Source: Leisingera sp. ANG-Vp | GTDB taxonomy: Bacteria > Pseudomonadota > Alphaproteobacteria > Rhodobacterales > Rhodobacteraceae | Length of the DNA: 64,000 nucleotides | Assembly (NCBI RefSeq): GCF_000813725.1 | Contig: NZ_JWLD01000016.1 | Coordinates: 89,043 to 153,042 of the forward strand | Direction of reading: 5' to 3' | Shown: positions 34,878-43,776 of the stretch, in pieces | Layout of the letters: every line of letters begins with the position of its first letter | Numbering within the stretch: the stretch's first letter is position 1 | Program-made: the position numbers and the translations under genes | The notes under the pieces: model-generated | Seen by the model: the letters and a program-made list of their open reading frames with translations, nothing else | Database searches by the model: none | What the model was told of the DNA's origin: nothing

Positions 34878-36485
34878 ATGCTGGATTCCGTCACCAACCG
34901 CCCCGAACTGCCGCCCGAGATTGCCCGCCGCCGGACCTTTGCGATCATCTCGCACCCGGACGCCGGCAAAACCACGCTGACTGAAAAGTTCCTCCTTTAC
35001 GGCGGCGCGATTCAGATGGCCGGGCAGGTGCGTGCCAAGGGCGAGGCGCGGCGCACGCGCTCGGACTTCATGCAGATGGAAAAGGACCGCGGCATCTCGG
35101 TCTCGGCATCGGCAATGTCGTTTGATTTCAGTGGCTTCCGCTTCAATCTGGTGGACACGCCCGGCCACTCGGACTTTTCCGAGGACACCTACCGCACCCT
35201 GACGGCGGTGGATGCGGCGGTGATGGTGATTGACGGCGCCAAAGGCGTGGAAAGCCAGACCCAGAAGCTGTTCGAGGTCTGCCGCCTGCGCGACCTGCCG
35301 ATCCTGACCTTCTGTAACAAGATGGACCGCGAGAGCCGGGACACCTTTGAAATCATTGACGAAATCCAGCAGAACCTGGCAATTGACGTGACACCGGCGG
35401 CCTGGCCCATCGGGGTGGGGCGTGACTTCATCGGCTGTTACGACATGCTGCGCGACCGGCTGGAGCTGATGGACCGCGCCGACCGTAACAAGGTGGCCGA
35501 AAGCATTGAGATCAACGGCTTGGACGACCCCAAGCTGGCAGAGCACGTGCCGGAGCACCTGCTGGAGAAGCTGCTGGAAGAGGTCGAAATGGCCCGCGAG
35601 CTGCTGCCCGCACTGGATCCGCAGGCGGTGCTGGAAGGCCATATGACCCCGATCTGGTTCGGCTCGGCGATCAACTCCTTCGGCGTGAAAGAGCTGATGG
35701 ACGGTATCGGCGCCTACGGCCCCGAGCCGCAGCCGCAGTCCGCGCACCCCCGCGCAGTGGCCCCCGAGGAGAAAAAGGTCGCCGGATTTGTCTTTAAGGT
35801 TCAGGCCAATATGGACCCCAAGCACCGCGACCGGGTGGCCTTTGTGCGGATGGCAAGCGGCCATTTCAAACGCGGCATGAAGCTGACGCATGTGCGCACC
35901 AAGAAGCCGATGGCGGTTTCCAACCCGGTGCTGTTCCTGGCCTCCGACCGGGAACTGGCCGAGGAGGCCTGGGCCGGCGACATCATCGGCATTCCGAACC
36001 ACGGCCAGCTGCGCATCGGCGACACGCTGACCGAGGGCGAAGCGATCAAGGTGACCGGCATCCCCTCCTTTGCGCCTGAACTGCTGCAGGGCGTGCGCGC
36101 AGGCGATCCGATGAAGGCCAAGCACCTGGAAAAGGCGCTGATGCAATTTGCCGAGGAAGGCGCTGCCAAGGTGTTCAAACCCTCGATCGGCTCGGGTTTC
36201 ATCGTTGGCGTCGTGGGCGCGCTGCAGTTCGAAGTGCTCGCAAGCCGGATCGAGATGGAATACGGCCTGCCGGTGCGGTTTGAGGCGAGCCAGTTCACCT
36301 CCGCCCGCTGGGTCAGCGGCGACAAGCCCGCGGTGGACAAGTTCATCAATGCGAACAAGCAGCACATTGCCCATGACCATGATGGCGACATCGTCTACCT
36401 GACCCGGCTGCAGTGGGATATCGACCGGGTTGTGCGCGACTTCCCGGAGCTGAACCTGACCGCAACCAAGGAAATGATGGTCTGA
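34878..36485 (+). CDS. prfC: Peptide chain release factor 3
   Basis: RF3 is the GTPase that recycles RF1 and RF2 after translation termination. The 535-residue protein has G1 SHPDAGKTTLTEK (25-37), G3 DTPGHSDFSEDT, and G4 NKMDRES, then domain II with VRMASGHFKRGMKLTHV and the RF3 C-terminal domain ending in LNLTATKEMM. Length is normal. The start ATG 34878 has no Shine-Dalgarno but a promoter is placed so that the message may be leaderless. A 10-bp hairpin follows. Confidence 0.95.
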   Translation: MLDSVTNRPELPPEIARRRTFAIISHPDAGKTTLTEKFLLYGGAIQMAGQVRAKGEARRTRSDFMQMEKDRGISVSASAMSFDFSGFRFNLVDTPGHSDFSEDTYRTLTAVDAAVMVIDGAKGVESQTQKLFEVCRLRDLPILTFCNKMDRESRDTFEIIDEIQQNLAIDVTPAAWPIGVGRDFIGCYDMLRDRLELMDRADRNKVAESIEINGLDDPKLAEHVPEHLLEKLLEEVEMARELLPALDPQAVLEGHMTPIWFGSAINSFGVKELMDGIGAYGPEPQPQSAHPRAVAPEEKKVAGFVFKVQANMDPKHRDRVAFVRMASGHFKRGMKLTHVRTKKPMAVSNPVLFLASDRELAEEAWAGDIIGIPNHGQLRIGDTLTEGEAIKVTGIPSFAPELLQGVRAGDPMKAKHLEKALMQFAEEGAAKVFKPSIGSGFIVGVVGALQFEVLASRIEMEYGLPVRFEASQFTSARWVSGDKPAVDKFINANKQHIAHDHDGDIVYLTRLQWDIDRVVRDFPELNLTATKEMMV

Positions 36486-36500
36486 CCCGCTCTCCCAATT

Positions 36501-36530
36501 CCGCTGCCTGTATATTTTCGCAGGCAGCGG
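36501..36530 (+). terminator. Hairpin after prfC
   Basis: CCGCTGCCTG (36501-36510) pairs perfectly with CAGGCAGCGG (36521-36530) around a 10-base T-rich loop, 15 bases after the prfC stop. There is no T tail, so termination may be Rho-assisted. Confidence 0.55.
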
Positions 36531-36620
36531 CAAGCGCGGCAATCAGCAGGCAGCACAGCCTCGCGCCAGGCCCGCAATTAACGGCATTGAAGCAACTTCG
36601 CATTCTAAGGCCATTTTGAG

Positions 36621-37451
36621 ATGTTGATAGAACGGCTGAAATACAGGCTGCTGCGGGCATTCCAAATTCTGCAGAACCGCCTCATCCTCAAACACCGGGT
36701 TGCCGATGAGGTTTACCCCGGCGGACTGGCGGCGCTGGAAAGCTTTCTGGACAAGAAAGAGGAAGCGTTTCAGAACCTTGGTGCCGTATTACCGCTGGCA
36801 ACTGCCGATCTGTCCGTATGGCGGGACAGGATCCTTCCGGAACAGGATAGCCCGCACCGGGATGTACTGACCGCGGACGCAAAGCAAAAGCTCGAAAACC
36901 TGCGGATGATCTTTGCCGGCAAACCGGACCTGTTTGCGTTGCACGCGCTGGTTATTGCTGCAATCCGGCGCAAGAAAACGCCTCCCCGCGCGCTGAAACT
37001 GTTCTTCCGGATGTGGGAGGAACACGGCGATTTCCTGGCCAGGAACCTGCCGCCAAGATGGCTGATTTCCGCGGCCGTCACCTTTGCCGACCATGGCAGC
37101 AGTATCGATCAGCGGATGGCGGGGCAAGCGCTGGCGATCACCTTTGACATGATCAAGCTGCATGACAGCGAACGGCGCCTCGCCGGTGTCGCGAACGACC
37201 GGGCCTTCACTCCCAGCCTGACTCCGCACAAGTACCCGCTGGCGTTTGACCTGCCGCCGTATGTGATGGCCGGCGGTGACCTGGATATCAGCCATATCGT
37301 CAAGATTTGGCGCCAGGCGAAGGGCGACACGGTGATCCGCCCGCTGGCCGAGCGGATGTTGACTTTGCTGCTGGAAGACAAAAGAACTGTGTTTGCAAGA
37401 ATTCAGGTATACAAGGATCCCTCCATTCGTGAACGGCGCGCCAGCATGTAA
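36621..37451 (+). CDS. Protein of unknown function, upstream of a glycosyltransferase
   Basis: I do not recognise this 276-residue protein. It is helical and basic at the N terminus (RLKYRLLRAFQILQNRL), with no signal peptide, and has an LFALHALVIAAIRRKK segment near the middle that could be an amphipathic helix. A Trp-rich segment (LKLFFRMWEEHGDFLARNLPPRWL) and a C-terminal HKYPLAFDLPPY motif look conserved. Its end overlaps the following glycosyltransferase gene, so the two are probably coupled and the protein may serve the same surface-sugar pathway. Confidence 0.6.
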   Translation: MLIERLKYRLLRAFQILQNRLILKHRVADEVYPGGLAALESFLDKKEEAFQNLGAVLPLATADLSVWRDRILPEQDSPHRDVLTADAKQKLENLRMIFAGKPDLFALHALVIAAIRRKKTPPRALKLFFRMWEEHGDFLARNLPPRWLISAAVTFADHGSSIDQRMAGQALAITFDMIKLHDSERRLAGVANDRAFTPSLTPHKYPLAFDLPPYVMAGGDLDISHIVKIWRQAKGDTVIRPLAERMLTLLLEDKRTVFARIQVYKDPSIRERRASM

Positions 37452-38382
37452 CACGGCCTCTTGGGGTATCGTCAGCACCATAAAAGCAGATGCCTGCGAT
37501 ATCCTGGATTTTGCATCCCATTATCTGGAACTTGGCGCGCACCGGCTGTTTCTGTATCTGGATGCCCCCTGCTCCGCGGCCTTTCAGCACTTGAAGGCCC
37601 ACCCCAAAATCCGGGTGACGGCCTGCGACGATGCCTATTGGAAGCGGCAAGGAAACCGCCCGAAGAAGCACCAGGTCCGCCAGACCGCAAATGCCACCCG
37701 CGCCTATCACCGGCAGGCCAAGGACGTGGATTGGCTGCTGCACTGCGACGTGGATGAATTCCTGTGGTCCTCCTCCCCGGCTGCTGCTGAGCTCGCCGCT
37801 TTGCCGCCGGACGTGATCTGCGCCCGTGTGCGGCCGGCGGAAGCCTTGGCAGGCGGCGATGGCTCTGCCTTCAAGGGGTATGTTCCGCCATCCCGCCGCG
37901 CTGGTGCCGGGCGTCTCTACCCGCAATTCGGCGGTTATCTGAACGGCGGTTTCCTGAGCCATTTGCATGGCAAACTGTTCTGCCGCACCGGGATTGAGGG
38001 TTTGGAGCTGCGAATACACCATGCCTATCTTGCCGGGCAGGCGAATCCCGGCAGTGCCGAGCTTGCAGGCATGGACCTATGCCATGTGCACGCCCGTGAC
38101 TGGCTAAGCTGGCAGGGCCATTACCGCTACCGGCTGCAGAAGGGGTCCTACCGCCCCGAGCTGAAGCCCGCCCGGCCGCGCGAAGACGGCGGCCTGACAG
38201 TTCATGAATTGCTCAGCAAGCTGGAAACAGAACAGGGAGAGGCGGGCCTGCGCAGTTTTTTCGACGAGGTCTGCGCCGACAGCCCCGGACTGCGGGCCCG
38301 GCTGCAGGCCGAGGGGCTTCTGAAGATCCGCCGTCTGGAACTGGAGGCCAAGCGGCGGAAACACTTCCCGGGTTTCCGCTGA
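37429..38382 (+). CDS. Glycosyltransferase, family 2-like (GT92/Glyco_tranf_2_4 type)
   Basis: About 317 residues, cytosolic, with a GT-A-like fold. It begins with ASWGIVSTIKADACDILDFASHYLELGAHRLFLYLD, the standard start of this group, and contains the metal-binding DxD motif in HCDVDEFLW, followed by a conserved DLCHVHARDWLSW block. The substrate is not predictable. GTG 37429 gives a 23-base overlap with the gene upstream; a TTG at 37393 would start 36 bases earlier. Overlap indicates translational coupling. Confidence 0.78.
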   Translation: MNGAPACNTASWGIVSTIKADACDILDFASHYLELGAHRLFLYLDAPCSAAFQHLKAHPKIRVTACDDAYWKRQGNRPKKHQVRQTANATRAYHRQAKDVDWLLHCDVDEFLWSSSPAAAELAALPPDVICARVRPAEALAGGDGSAFKGYVPPSRRAGAGRLYPQFGGYLNGGFLSHLHGKLFCRTGIEGLELRIHHAYLAGQANPGSAELAGMDLCHVHARDWLSWQGHYRYRLQKGSYRPELKPARPREDGGLTVHELLSKLETEQGEAGLRSFFDEVCADSPGLRARLQAEGLLKIRRLELEAKRRKHFPGFR

Positions 38383-38564
38383 ATTGTCTCCATTTTGCAC
38401 CCACCAGAGCCCAAAATACTGGAAAACCGGGCATTAATTGACGATCGCCTGGGATTTTGCTATGCCCGCCAGCGAGCCGGAAGCTGCCATCCCGCATGAC
38501 CTTTGCGGAGCCGGCTGGAACACACACGCGCGGGCCAGGTCAGTGTCCGCAATGACGGATACAG

Positions 38565-39923
38565 ATGACAAAATTCACCGATCTGAACCTTAATCCCAAG
38601 GTCCTCAAAGCCATTGAGGAAGCGGGATATGAAAGCCCCACCCCGATTCAGGCCGGAGCGATTCCGCCTGCTCTCGAGGGGCGCGATGTTCTGGGAATCG
38701 CCCAGACCGGCACCGGCAAAACTGCCTCTTTCACGCTGCCGATGATCACCCTGCTGGCCCGCGGCCGTGCCCGGGCGCGGATGCCGCGCAGCCTGGTGCT
38801 GTGTCCGACCCGTGAGCTGGCAGCCCAGGTGGCGGAGAACTTCGACACCTATGCCAAACATGTGAAGCTCACCAAAGCGCTGCTCATTGGCGGCGTCTCC
38901 TTCAAGGAGCAGGACGCGCTGATCGACAAGGGCGTCGATGTTCTGATCGCCACTCCGGGCCGTCTGCTCGACCATTTCGAGCGCGGCAAGCTGCTGCTCA
39001 CCGGTGTGCAGATCATGGTGGTGGACGAGGCCGACCGGATGCTCGACATGGGCTTTATTCCGGATATCGAGCGCATCTTCTCGCTGACGCCGTTCACCCG
39101 CCAGACCCTTTTCTTCTCGGCCACCATGGCGCCCGAGATCGAGCGGATCACCAACACCTTCCTTTCTGCTCCGGCCCGCATCGAAGTGGCCCGCCAGGCC
39201 ACCGCGTCCGAGACCATCGAACAGGCGGTTGTCCAGTTCAAGCCTTCGCGCCGCGACCGCGAAGGCAGCGAAAAGCGCAAGGTTCTGCGGGCGCTGATTG
39301 ATGCCGAGGGCGAAAAGCTCACCAATGGCATCATCTTCTGCAACCGCAAGACCGACGTGGACATCTGCGCGAAATCGCTGAAGAAATACGGCTATGACGC
39401 GGCCGCGATCCACGGCGATCTGGACCAGAGCCAGCGGATGAAAACGCTGGACGGTTTCCGCGACGGCTCCCTGAGGATCCTGGTGGCGTCCGACGTGGCC
39501 GCCCGCGGCCTGGACGTGCCCAGCGTCAGCCATGTGTTCAATTTCGACGTGCCCGGCCATGCCGAGGACTACGTGCACCGGATTGGCCGTACAGGGCGTG
39601 CAGGCCGTGAGGGCAAGGCGATCACCATCTGCTCAGTGCGGGATGAAAAAGCGATGGATGCGATTGAGAAGCTGATCCAGAAAGAAATCCCGCGCCTGGA
39701 GAACCCGGTAAAGCCGGAGCCGAAAAAGGAAAAGGCGCCGCGAGCAGCCAAGCCCGAGGCCGAAAGCCGCAAGGACGAGAAGCCCGCGCAGAAACCCGAG
39801 CGCGAACGTTCCTCCGGCGGCCGCGGCAAGTACAGCAAGCGCGACGACAAGGCTGTGGTCGGCATGGGCGACCACCTGCCGAGCTTTATTGCACTGAGCT
39901 TCGCGGAACGCCGCGCCAGCTGA
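38565..39923 (+). CDS. rhlE: DEAD-box ATP-dependent RNA helicase RhlE
   Basis: A 452-residue DEAD-box helicase. Motifs in order: Q motif PTPIQAGAIPPAL, I AQTGTGKT (46-53), Ia PTRELAAQ, II VVDEADRML, III SAT, IV IFCNRK, V VASDVAARGLD, VI HRIGRTGRAG. The C-terminal tail after about residue 390 is Lys/Arg/Pro-rich and ends with IALSFAERRAS; basic tails anchor such helicases on RNA. RhlE takes part in ribosome assembly and cold adaptation. Single gene with its own terminator. Confidence 0.92.
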   Translation: MTKFTDLNLNPKVLKAIEEAGYESPTPIQAGAIPPALEGRDVLGIAQTGTGKTASFTLPMITLLARGRARARMPRSLVLCPTRELAAQVAENFDTYAKHVKLTKALLIGGVSFKEQDALIDKGVDVLIATPGRLLDHFERGKLLLTGVQIMVVDEADRMLDMGFIPDIERIFSLTPFTRQTLFFSATMAPEIERITNTFLSAPARIEVARQATASETIEQAVVQFKPSRRDREGSEKRKVLRALIDAEGEKLTNGIIFCNRKTDVDICAKSLKKYGYDAAAIHGDLDQSQRMKTLDGFRDGSLRILVASDVAARGLDVPSVSHVFNFDVPGHAEDYVHRIGRTGRAGREGKAITICSVRDEKAMDAIEKLIQKEIPRLENPVKPEPKKEKAPRAAKPEAESRKDEKPAQKPERERSSGGRGKYSKRDDKAVVGMGDHLPSFIALSFAERRAS

Positions 39924-39948
39924 CACGCCGCGCCGGCAGCATTTTCAC

Positions 39949-39975
39949 AGGCCGCTCCCTTTGGGGCGGCCTTTT
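39949..39975 (+). terminator. rhlE intrinsic terminator
   Basis: AGGCCGC (39949-39955) pairs with GCGGCCT (39966-39972), with an inner CCC/GGG extension, followed by TTT. Confidence 0.85.
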
Positions 39976-40126
39976 CCGTTCAGCCTCCGCGCACAGTGCA
40001 TGCGCAGCATAACGACCTTTGCACATGCAGCATAACGGGTCTTCGATCTTGGCTGGCGTAAACCCGCGCAGAACGGCGTATTGCAGGCACAACACAGAAA
40101 CGCGCCATTGCAGATGGGCCTACGCC

Positions 40127-40303
40127 ATGACCAACGACTCCAAAACCCTCACCATTGCCCAGTTCCAGGCCATCGAAGCCCGCGCCCATGAGCTGCGCGC
40201 CCAGGCCTTTGCCAGCTTCACCCGCCGCCTGTTCCGCGCGGTTTTCCTGGCACCGTTCAAGCTGCTCTCGCGCCCGGCCTGCGCCCGCCCTCTGCACGGC
40301 TAA
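40127..40303 (+). CDS. Small basic protein (58 residues), Rhodobacterales short-helix type
   Basis: A 58-residue protein from ATG 40127: acidic-polar start (MTNDSKTLTIAQFQ), then a helix with AHELRAQAFASFTRRLFRAVFLAPFKLL, resembling the short DUF1127-like or RSP_7527-like proteins common in this order, whose roles are unknown but often lie in RNA-related regulation or stress. The upstream region has two copies of GCAGCATAACG (40004-40014 and 40027-40037). A strong bidirectional terminator follows. Confidence 0.5.
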   Translation: MTNDSKTLTIAQFQAIEARAHELRAQAFASFTRRLFRAVFLAPFKLLSRPACARPLHG

Positions 40304-40341
40304 GGCGGCGGCCGCATGCCTGCGGCACAGTCATTGAAAAG

Positions 40342-40376
40342 AAAACGCCGCGCGCCTCTCAGGCCGCGGCGTTTTT
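40342..40376. terminator. Bidirectional terminator between the small gene and rnj
   Basis: AAAACGCCGCG (40342-40352) pairs with CGCGGCGTTTT (40365-40375) around 12 bases; A and T runs flank the stem, serving the plus-strand gene and, from the other side, rnj. Confidence 0.88.
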
Positions 40377-40420
40377 CGTTGTGCTGTGGAATGCAGAGCC
40401 CCCGCCGCGGGCCCGCAGGG

Positions 40421-40500
40421 CGCGCGGCGCCCGGCCCAACGGGGCCTGCTGCATCTTTGATGCCGCTTGGCCCGGGCGGGAGTGCCGCCTGCCTCGCCGG
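40421..40500. repeat. GC-rich intergenic repeat family 2, copy 2
   Basis: GCGCGGCGCCCGGCCCAACG (40422-40441) and GCATCTTTGATGC (40451-40463) match copy 1 at 17913 and 17942 with the same spacing; the right part CGGGCGGGAGTGCCGCCTGCC (from 40473) is related as well. It fills the gap directly after the rnj stop. Confidence 0.8.
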
Positions 40501-40502
40501 CT

Positions 40503-42170
40503 TCACCGCATGCGGCTGACGATCACCGTGACTTCCGGCTTCTTGCCAATTTCTGCATGTGCTGTCTGACGGGTGATACGGCGCAGCTCCTGCTCCAGCT
40601 TATCGTCGTCGCGCAGGGTCTTGGCGCCGGCCCGCATCAGGAACTGGTTCAGATCCTCTTCCAGAACCTCAACCAGCGCCGCGTTGGAGGTGCCGGTTTC
40701 CGCCAGCCCCTTCAGGTCGCACCAGGGCTCGCCCAGCGGTTCGTCGTCTTCGTCCAGGATCACCGTGACCACCACATGGCCATTCAGCGCCATGCGGATA
40801 CGGTCGCGCACGATCCCGTCAAGCGCGCCGTATTTGACCGAACCGTCCAGATAGGTGCGGCCGGTTTCGATCCACTCGGTCACTTTCGGCGCATCGCCCG
40901 ACAGGTCCATCATCATGCCGTTCACGACCACCGCGCTGGGGATGCCCTTGGCCTCGCCCAGCCGGGCATGCTGGCGCAGATGGCGGTGCTCGCCGTGCAT
41001 CGGGATCAGCATCTTGGGCTTCAGCAGATCATGCACCCGCTCCAGGTCCGGGCCGTTGGCGTGGCCGGAGACGTGATAGAGGCCGGAGCTGTCATCGACC
41101 ACGTCCACGCCTTTTTCCGAGAACTGATTGATAATCCGGATCACGCCTTTTTCGTTGCCCGGAATGGTCTTGGAGGAGAACAGGAAGGTATCGCCTTCCT
41201 TCAGCTCCAGCCCGCGGTATTTGCCGCGCGCAAGCTGCGCGGTGGCGGCGCGGCGTTCGCCCTGGCTGCCGGTGGTGATCAGCATCAGGTTGTCGCGCGG
41301 GATGTCGCCCGCATCTTCGGGGCTGACCACCTTGGGGAAATCCGTCAGCACGCCGGTTTCCGTCGCCGCCTCGATCATCCGCCGCATGGCGCGGCCCAGG
41401 AGCACCACGGAACGGCCTGCCCGCGCGCCTGCCTCAGCCAGGGTTTTCACCCGCGCAACGTTGGAGGCAAAGGTGGTCGCCGCCACCATCCCCTTGGCCT
41501 CGGAAATCAGCCTGGTGATCTCCTCCGGCAGCTCGGATTCCGAGCGGCCCGGATGCTGCGAGAACACATTGGTGGAATCGCAGACCAGCGCCTGGATGCC
41601 ATCCTTGGCGATCTCCGCCCACATCTCCGGGTCAAAGGGTTCGCCCACCAGCGGATCGGGGTCCAGCTTGAAGTCGCCGGTATGCACAACCCGGCCTGCC
41701 GGGCTGTCGATCACCAGCGCGCCGCTTTCGGGGATCGAGTGGCTCATCGGGGCAACGCCCACGGTGAAGGGGCCAAGCTTGGTCACTTCCGGCCAGGCTT
41801 CGACCGTGTGAACGTTGGCCGGGTCGTGGCCCGCCTCTTCCATCTTGCGCCGCGCCAGGTTGGCGGTGAAGGGGCGCGCATAGACGGGCACGTTCAGTGC
41901 CGAGTACATATGCGCGATGGCGCCGATGTGGTCCTCGTGGCCGTGGGTGATGAAGATCCCTTCCAGCCGGTCAGCGCGTTCCTTCAGCCAGGTCATGTCC
42001 GGCATGATCAAGTCGACGCCCGGGGTGGTGTCCATATCCGGGAAGGTCACGCCCAGGTCGACCAGGACCAGGCGCTCCTTGTCCTGTGCCCCATAGCCGT
42101 AGACATAGGCATTCATGCCAATTTCACCCGCCCCGCCAAGGGGCAGGTAGATCAATCTTTCACTGCTCAT
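40503..42170 (-). CDS. rnj: Ribonuclease J
   Basis: A 555-residue metallo-beta-lactamase/beta-CASP nuclease that matures and degrades RNA as a 5'-3' exonuclease and endonuclease. Signature I is THGHEDH (75-81), with further motifs CDSTNVF and the beta-CASP SGHAN and HGEHRHLRQH; the GYG-x-GxGE-like N terminus and C-terminal domain are standard. It overlaps coaX by ATGA, so birA, coaX and rnj are probably one operon on the minus strand. Confidence 0.93.
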   Translation of the reverse strand: MSSERLIYLPLGGAGEIGMNAYVYGYGAQDKERLVLVDLGVTFPDMDTTPGVDLIMPDMTWLKERADRLEGIFITHGHEDHIGAIAHMYSALNVPVYARPFTANLARRKMEEAGHDPANVHTVEAWPEVTKLGPFTVGVAPMSHSIPESGALVIDSPAGRVVHTGDFKLDPDPLVGEPFDPEMWAEIAKDGIQALVCDSTNVFSQHPGRSESELPEEITRLISEAKGMVAATTFASNVARVKTLAEAGARAGRSVVLLGRAMRRMIEAATETGVLTDFPKVVSPEDAGDIPRDNLMLITTGSQGERRAATAQLARGKYRGLELKEGDTFLFSSKTIPGNEKGVIRIINQFSEKGVDVVDDSSGLYHVSGHANGPDLERVHDLLKPKMLIPMHGEHRHLRQHARLGEAKGIPSAVVVNGMMMDLSGDAPKVTEWIETGRTYLDGSVKYGALDGIVRDRIRMALNGHVVVTVILDEDDEPLGEPWCDLKGLAETGTSNAALVEVLEEDLNQFLMRAGAKTLRDDDKLEQELRRITRQTAHAEIGKKPEVTVIVSRMR

Positions 42171-42949
42171 ACGTCAGTTCCGTTTTCCTTATTATACTTA
42201 TGAATGATCTGCAGGCCGTGCATGGTGAGGTCGTCCTCAAAGGCATCAAACAGATCGGCAGATTGCTGGAATAACGGCGCCAGCCCGCCTGTTGAGATCA
42301 CTTTCATCGGCACGCCGCGTTCCGCCTTGATCTGGGCACAGATCTCGCGGACGAGGCCGACATAGCCCCAGAACACGCCGGCCTGCATGCAGGCGACGGT
42401 GTTGGTGCCGATGACGTTGTCGGGTTTGGATATATCCACATGCGGCAGCGCCGCGGCTGCCTGGTGCAAAGCTTCGAGGCTGAGGTTCACGCCCGGTGCA
42501 ATCACTCCGCCGATATAGGCGCCATCCTCGGCCACCACGTCGAATGTGGTGGCGGTGCCGAAATCCACCACGATCAGGTTGCCGCCGTGCTGGTCAAAGC
42601 CCGAGACGGTGTTGACCAGCCGGTCAGGGCCGACAGCAGTGCCCTCGTCCACGCGCACGGCGACAGGCAGCAGGCAGCCGGGCTTCCCCACCACCAGGGG
42701 CCGCGTGTTGAAATAGCGGTCGGCCAGCACGCGCAGATTGAACACCACCCGCGGCACGGTCGAAGAGATGATCATGTCAGTGATGTTTGCCTCGATCCCC
42801 TGCAGCTTCATCAGGGTGCTGAGCCAGACGTAATACTGATCCGCCGTGCGCTGCCATTCGGTGGCGGTGCGCCACAGGCCGATGAACTTCTCGCCGTCAT
42901 AGATCGAGAAGACCGTGTTGGTATTGCCGCAATCAACTGCCAGAAGCAT
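42167..42949 (-). CDS. coaX: Type III pantothenate kinase
   Basis: CoaX phosphorylates pantothenate in the first step of coenzyme A synthesis. The 260-residue ASKHA-fold protein starts MLLAVDCGNTNTVFSI with the catalytic Asp6 and GNTN loop, contains GPDRLVNTV and VVDFGTATTFDVV, and the adenine pocket VISTGGLAPLF. It lacks the GHMP/P-loop type of CoaA, as expected. It overlaps rnj downstream and lies 13 bases after birA. Confidence 0.94.
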   Translation of the reverse strand: MLLAVDCGNTNTVFSIYDGEKFIGLWRTATEWQRTADQYYVWLSTLMKLQGIEANITDMIISSTVPRVVFNLRVLADRYFNTRPLVVGKPGCLLPVAVRVDEGTAVGPDRLVNTVSGFDQHGGNLIVVDFGTATTFDVVAEDGAYIGGVIAPGVNLSLEALHQAAAALPHVDISKPDNVIGTNTVACMQAGVFWGYVGLVREICAQIKAERGVPMKVISTGGLAPLFQQSADLFDAFEDDLTMHGLQIIHKYNKENGTDV

Positions 42950-42962
42950 GGGGCTCCCCCGC

Positions 42963-43709
42963 CTAGAAATAGATGTCCGCCGCCGGGATGCTGACGCGGC
43001 CCTTGGCGGTGTTTAGGACAAGGTTGCCGCTGGCGTCCACCGTTTCAAAGGTGCCCTCGGTTTCCGACGCAGCGGTGCGGGCGGTGATCACCTCGCCCAG
43101 TTTCGCCGCGCGCTCCAGCCAGGCGGTGCGGATCGGTTCGAAGCCGTAGGTAGAGAACTGCTGCTCGTAGCGGGCAAAGGCATCGGCTACGGCTTCCAGG
43201 AAGGTTTCCGGGTCGACCTGCACGCCGGTTTCCGCCATCAGCGAGACCGGATAGACGGCGCCGGGCTCCAGCCATTCCTGCATCGGGGTCTCAACGAGGT
43301 TCACACCGATGCCGACAAACAGGTGGTTCACCCCCTGCCCGCGCCCTGCGCTTTCCAGAAGGATGCCGGCCAGCTTGCCGCCCTTCATCAGCACGTCATT
43401 GGGCCATTTCAGCGACAGGCCTTCGCTGCGGCCCGTGACCGCGACGCAGGCATCGTAAACCGCCAGAGCGGCGACAAAGCTGCGCAGCGCCGCCTGATCC
43501 GGCGCGCCTTCGGGCCGCATCACCAAAGTGGCGGCAAAATTGCCCTTGGGGTCTTTCCAGTCGCGGCCGCGGCGGCCGCGCCCCTGGGTCTGGCGCAGGG
43601 CCAGAATCCATTCCGGGCCTGCCAGATCATCGGCGATGCGGGCGGCCTCGTTCAGGGTGCTGTCGACCTCGGCAAGCACCCGTTTTCCGTATCCTGCTGG
43701 CCAGCTCAT
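42963..43709 (-). CDS. birA: Biotin--[acetyl-CoA-carboxylase] ligase
   Basis: BirA attaches biotin to carrier proteins such as the carboxylase subunit encoded at the window end. The 248-residue protein has the biotinyl-AMP loop RQTQGRGRRGRDWKDPKGNF (about 39-58), LKWPNDVLMKGGKLAGILLE, and VGIGVNL. The N-terminal DNA-binding domain of E. coli BirA is absent, so this is a monofunctional ligase. AAGGAG lies 6 bases upstream of the ATG. nuoN ends nearby, but a terminator separates them. Confidence 0.93.
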   Translation of the reverse strand: MSWPAGYGKRVLAEVDSTLNEAARIADDLAGPEWILALRQTQGRGRRGRDWKDPKGNFAATLVMRPEGAPDQAALRSFVAALAVYDACVAVTGRSEGLSLKWPNDVLMKGGKLAGILLESAGRGQGVNHLFVGIGVNLVETPMQEWLEPGAVYPVSLMAETGVQVDPETFLEAVADAFARYEQQFSTYGFEPIRTAWLERAAKLGEVITARTAASETEGTFETVDASGNLVLNTAKGRVSIPAADIYF

Positions 43710-43727
43710 GCGCGCTCCTTAAGTGCG

Positions 43728-43754
43728 AAAAGGCCCGGTCGCAAGACCGGGCCT
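43728..43754 (-). terminator. Terminator after nuoN
   Basis: AGGCCCGGTC (43731-43740) pairs perfectly with GACCGGGCCT (43745-43754) around four bases; on the minus strand it runs into TTTT. It separates the nuo operon from birA. Confidence 0.85.
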
Positions 43755-43776
43755 CCTTAGCCTGCTGAAAAGCAGA

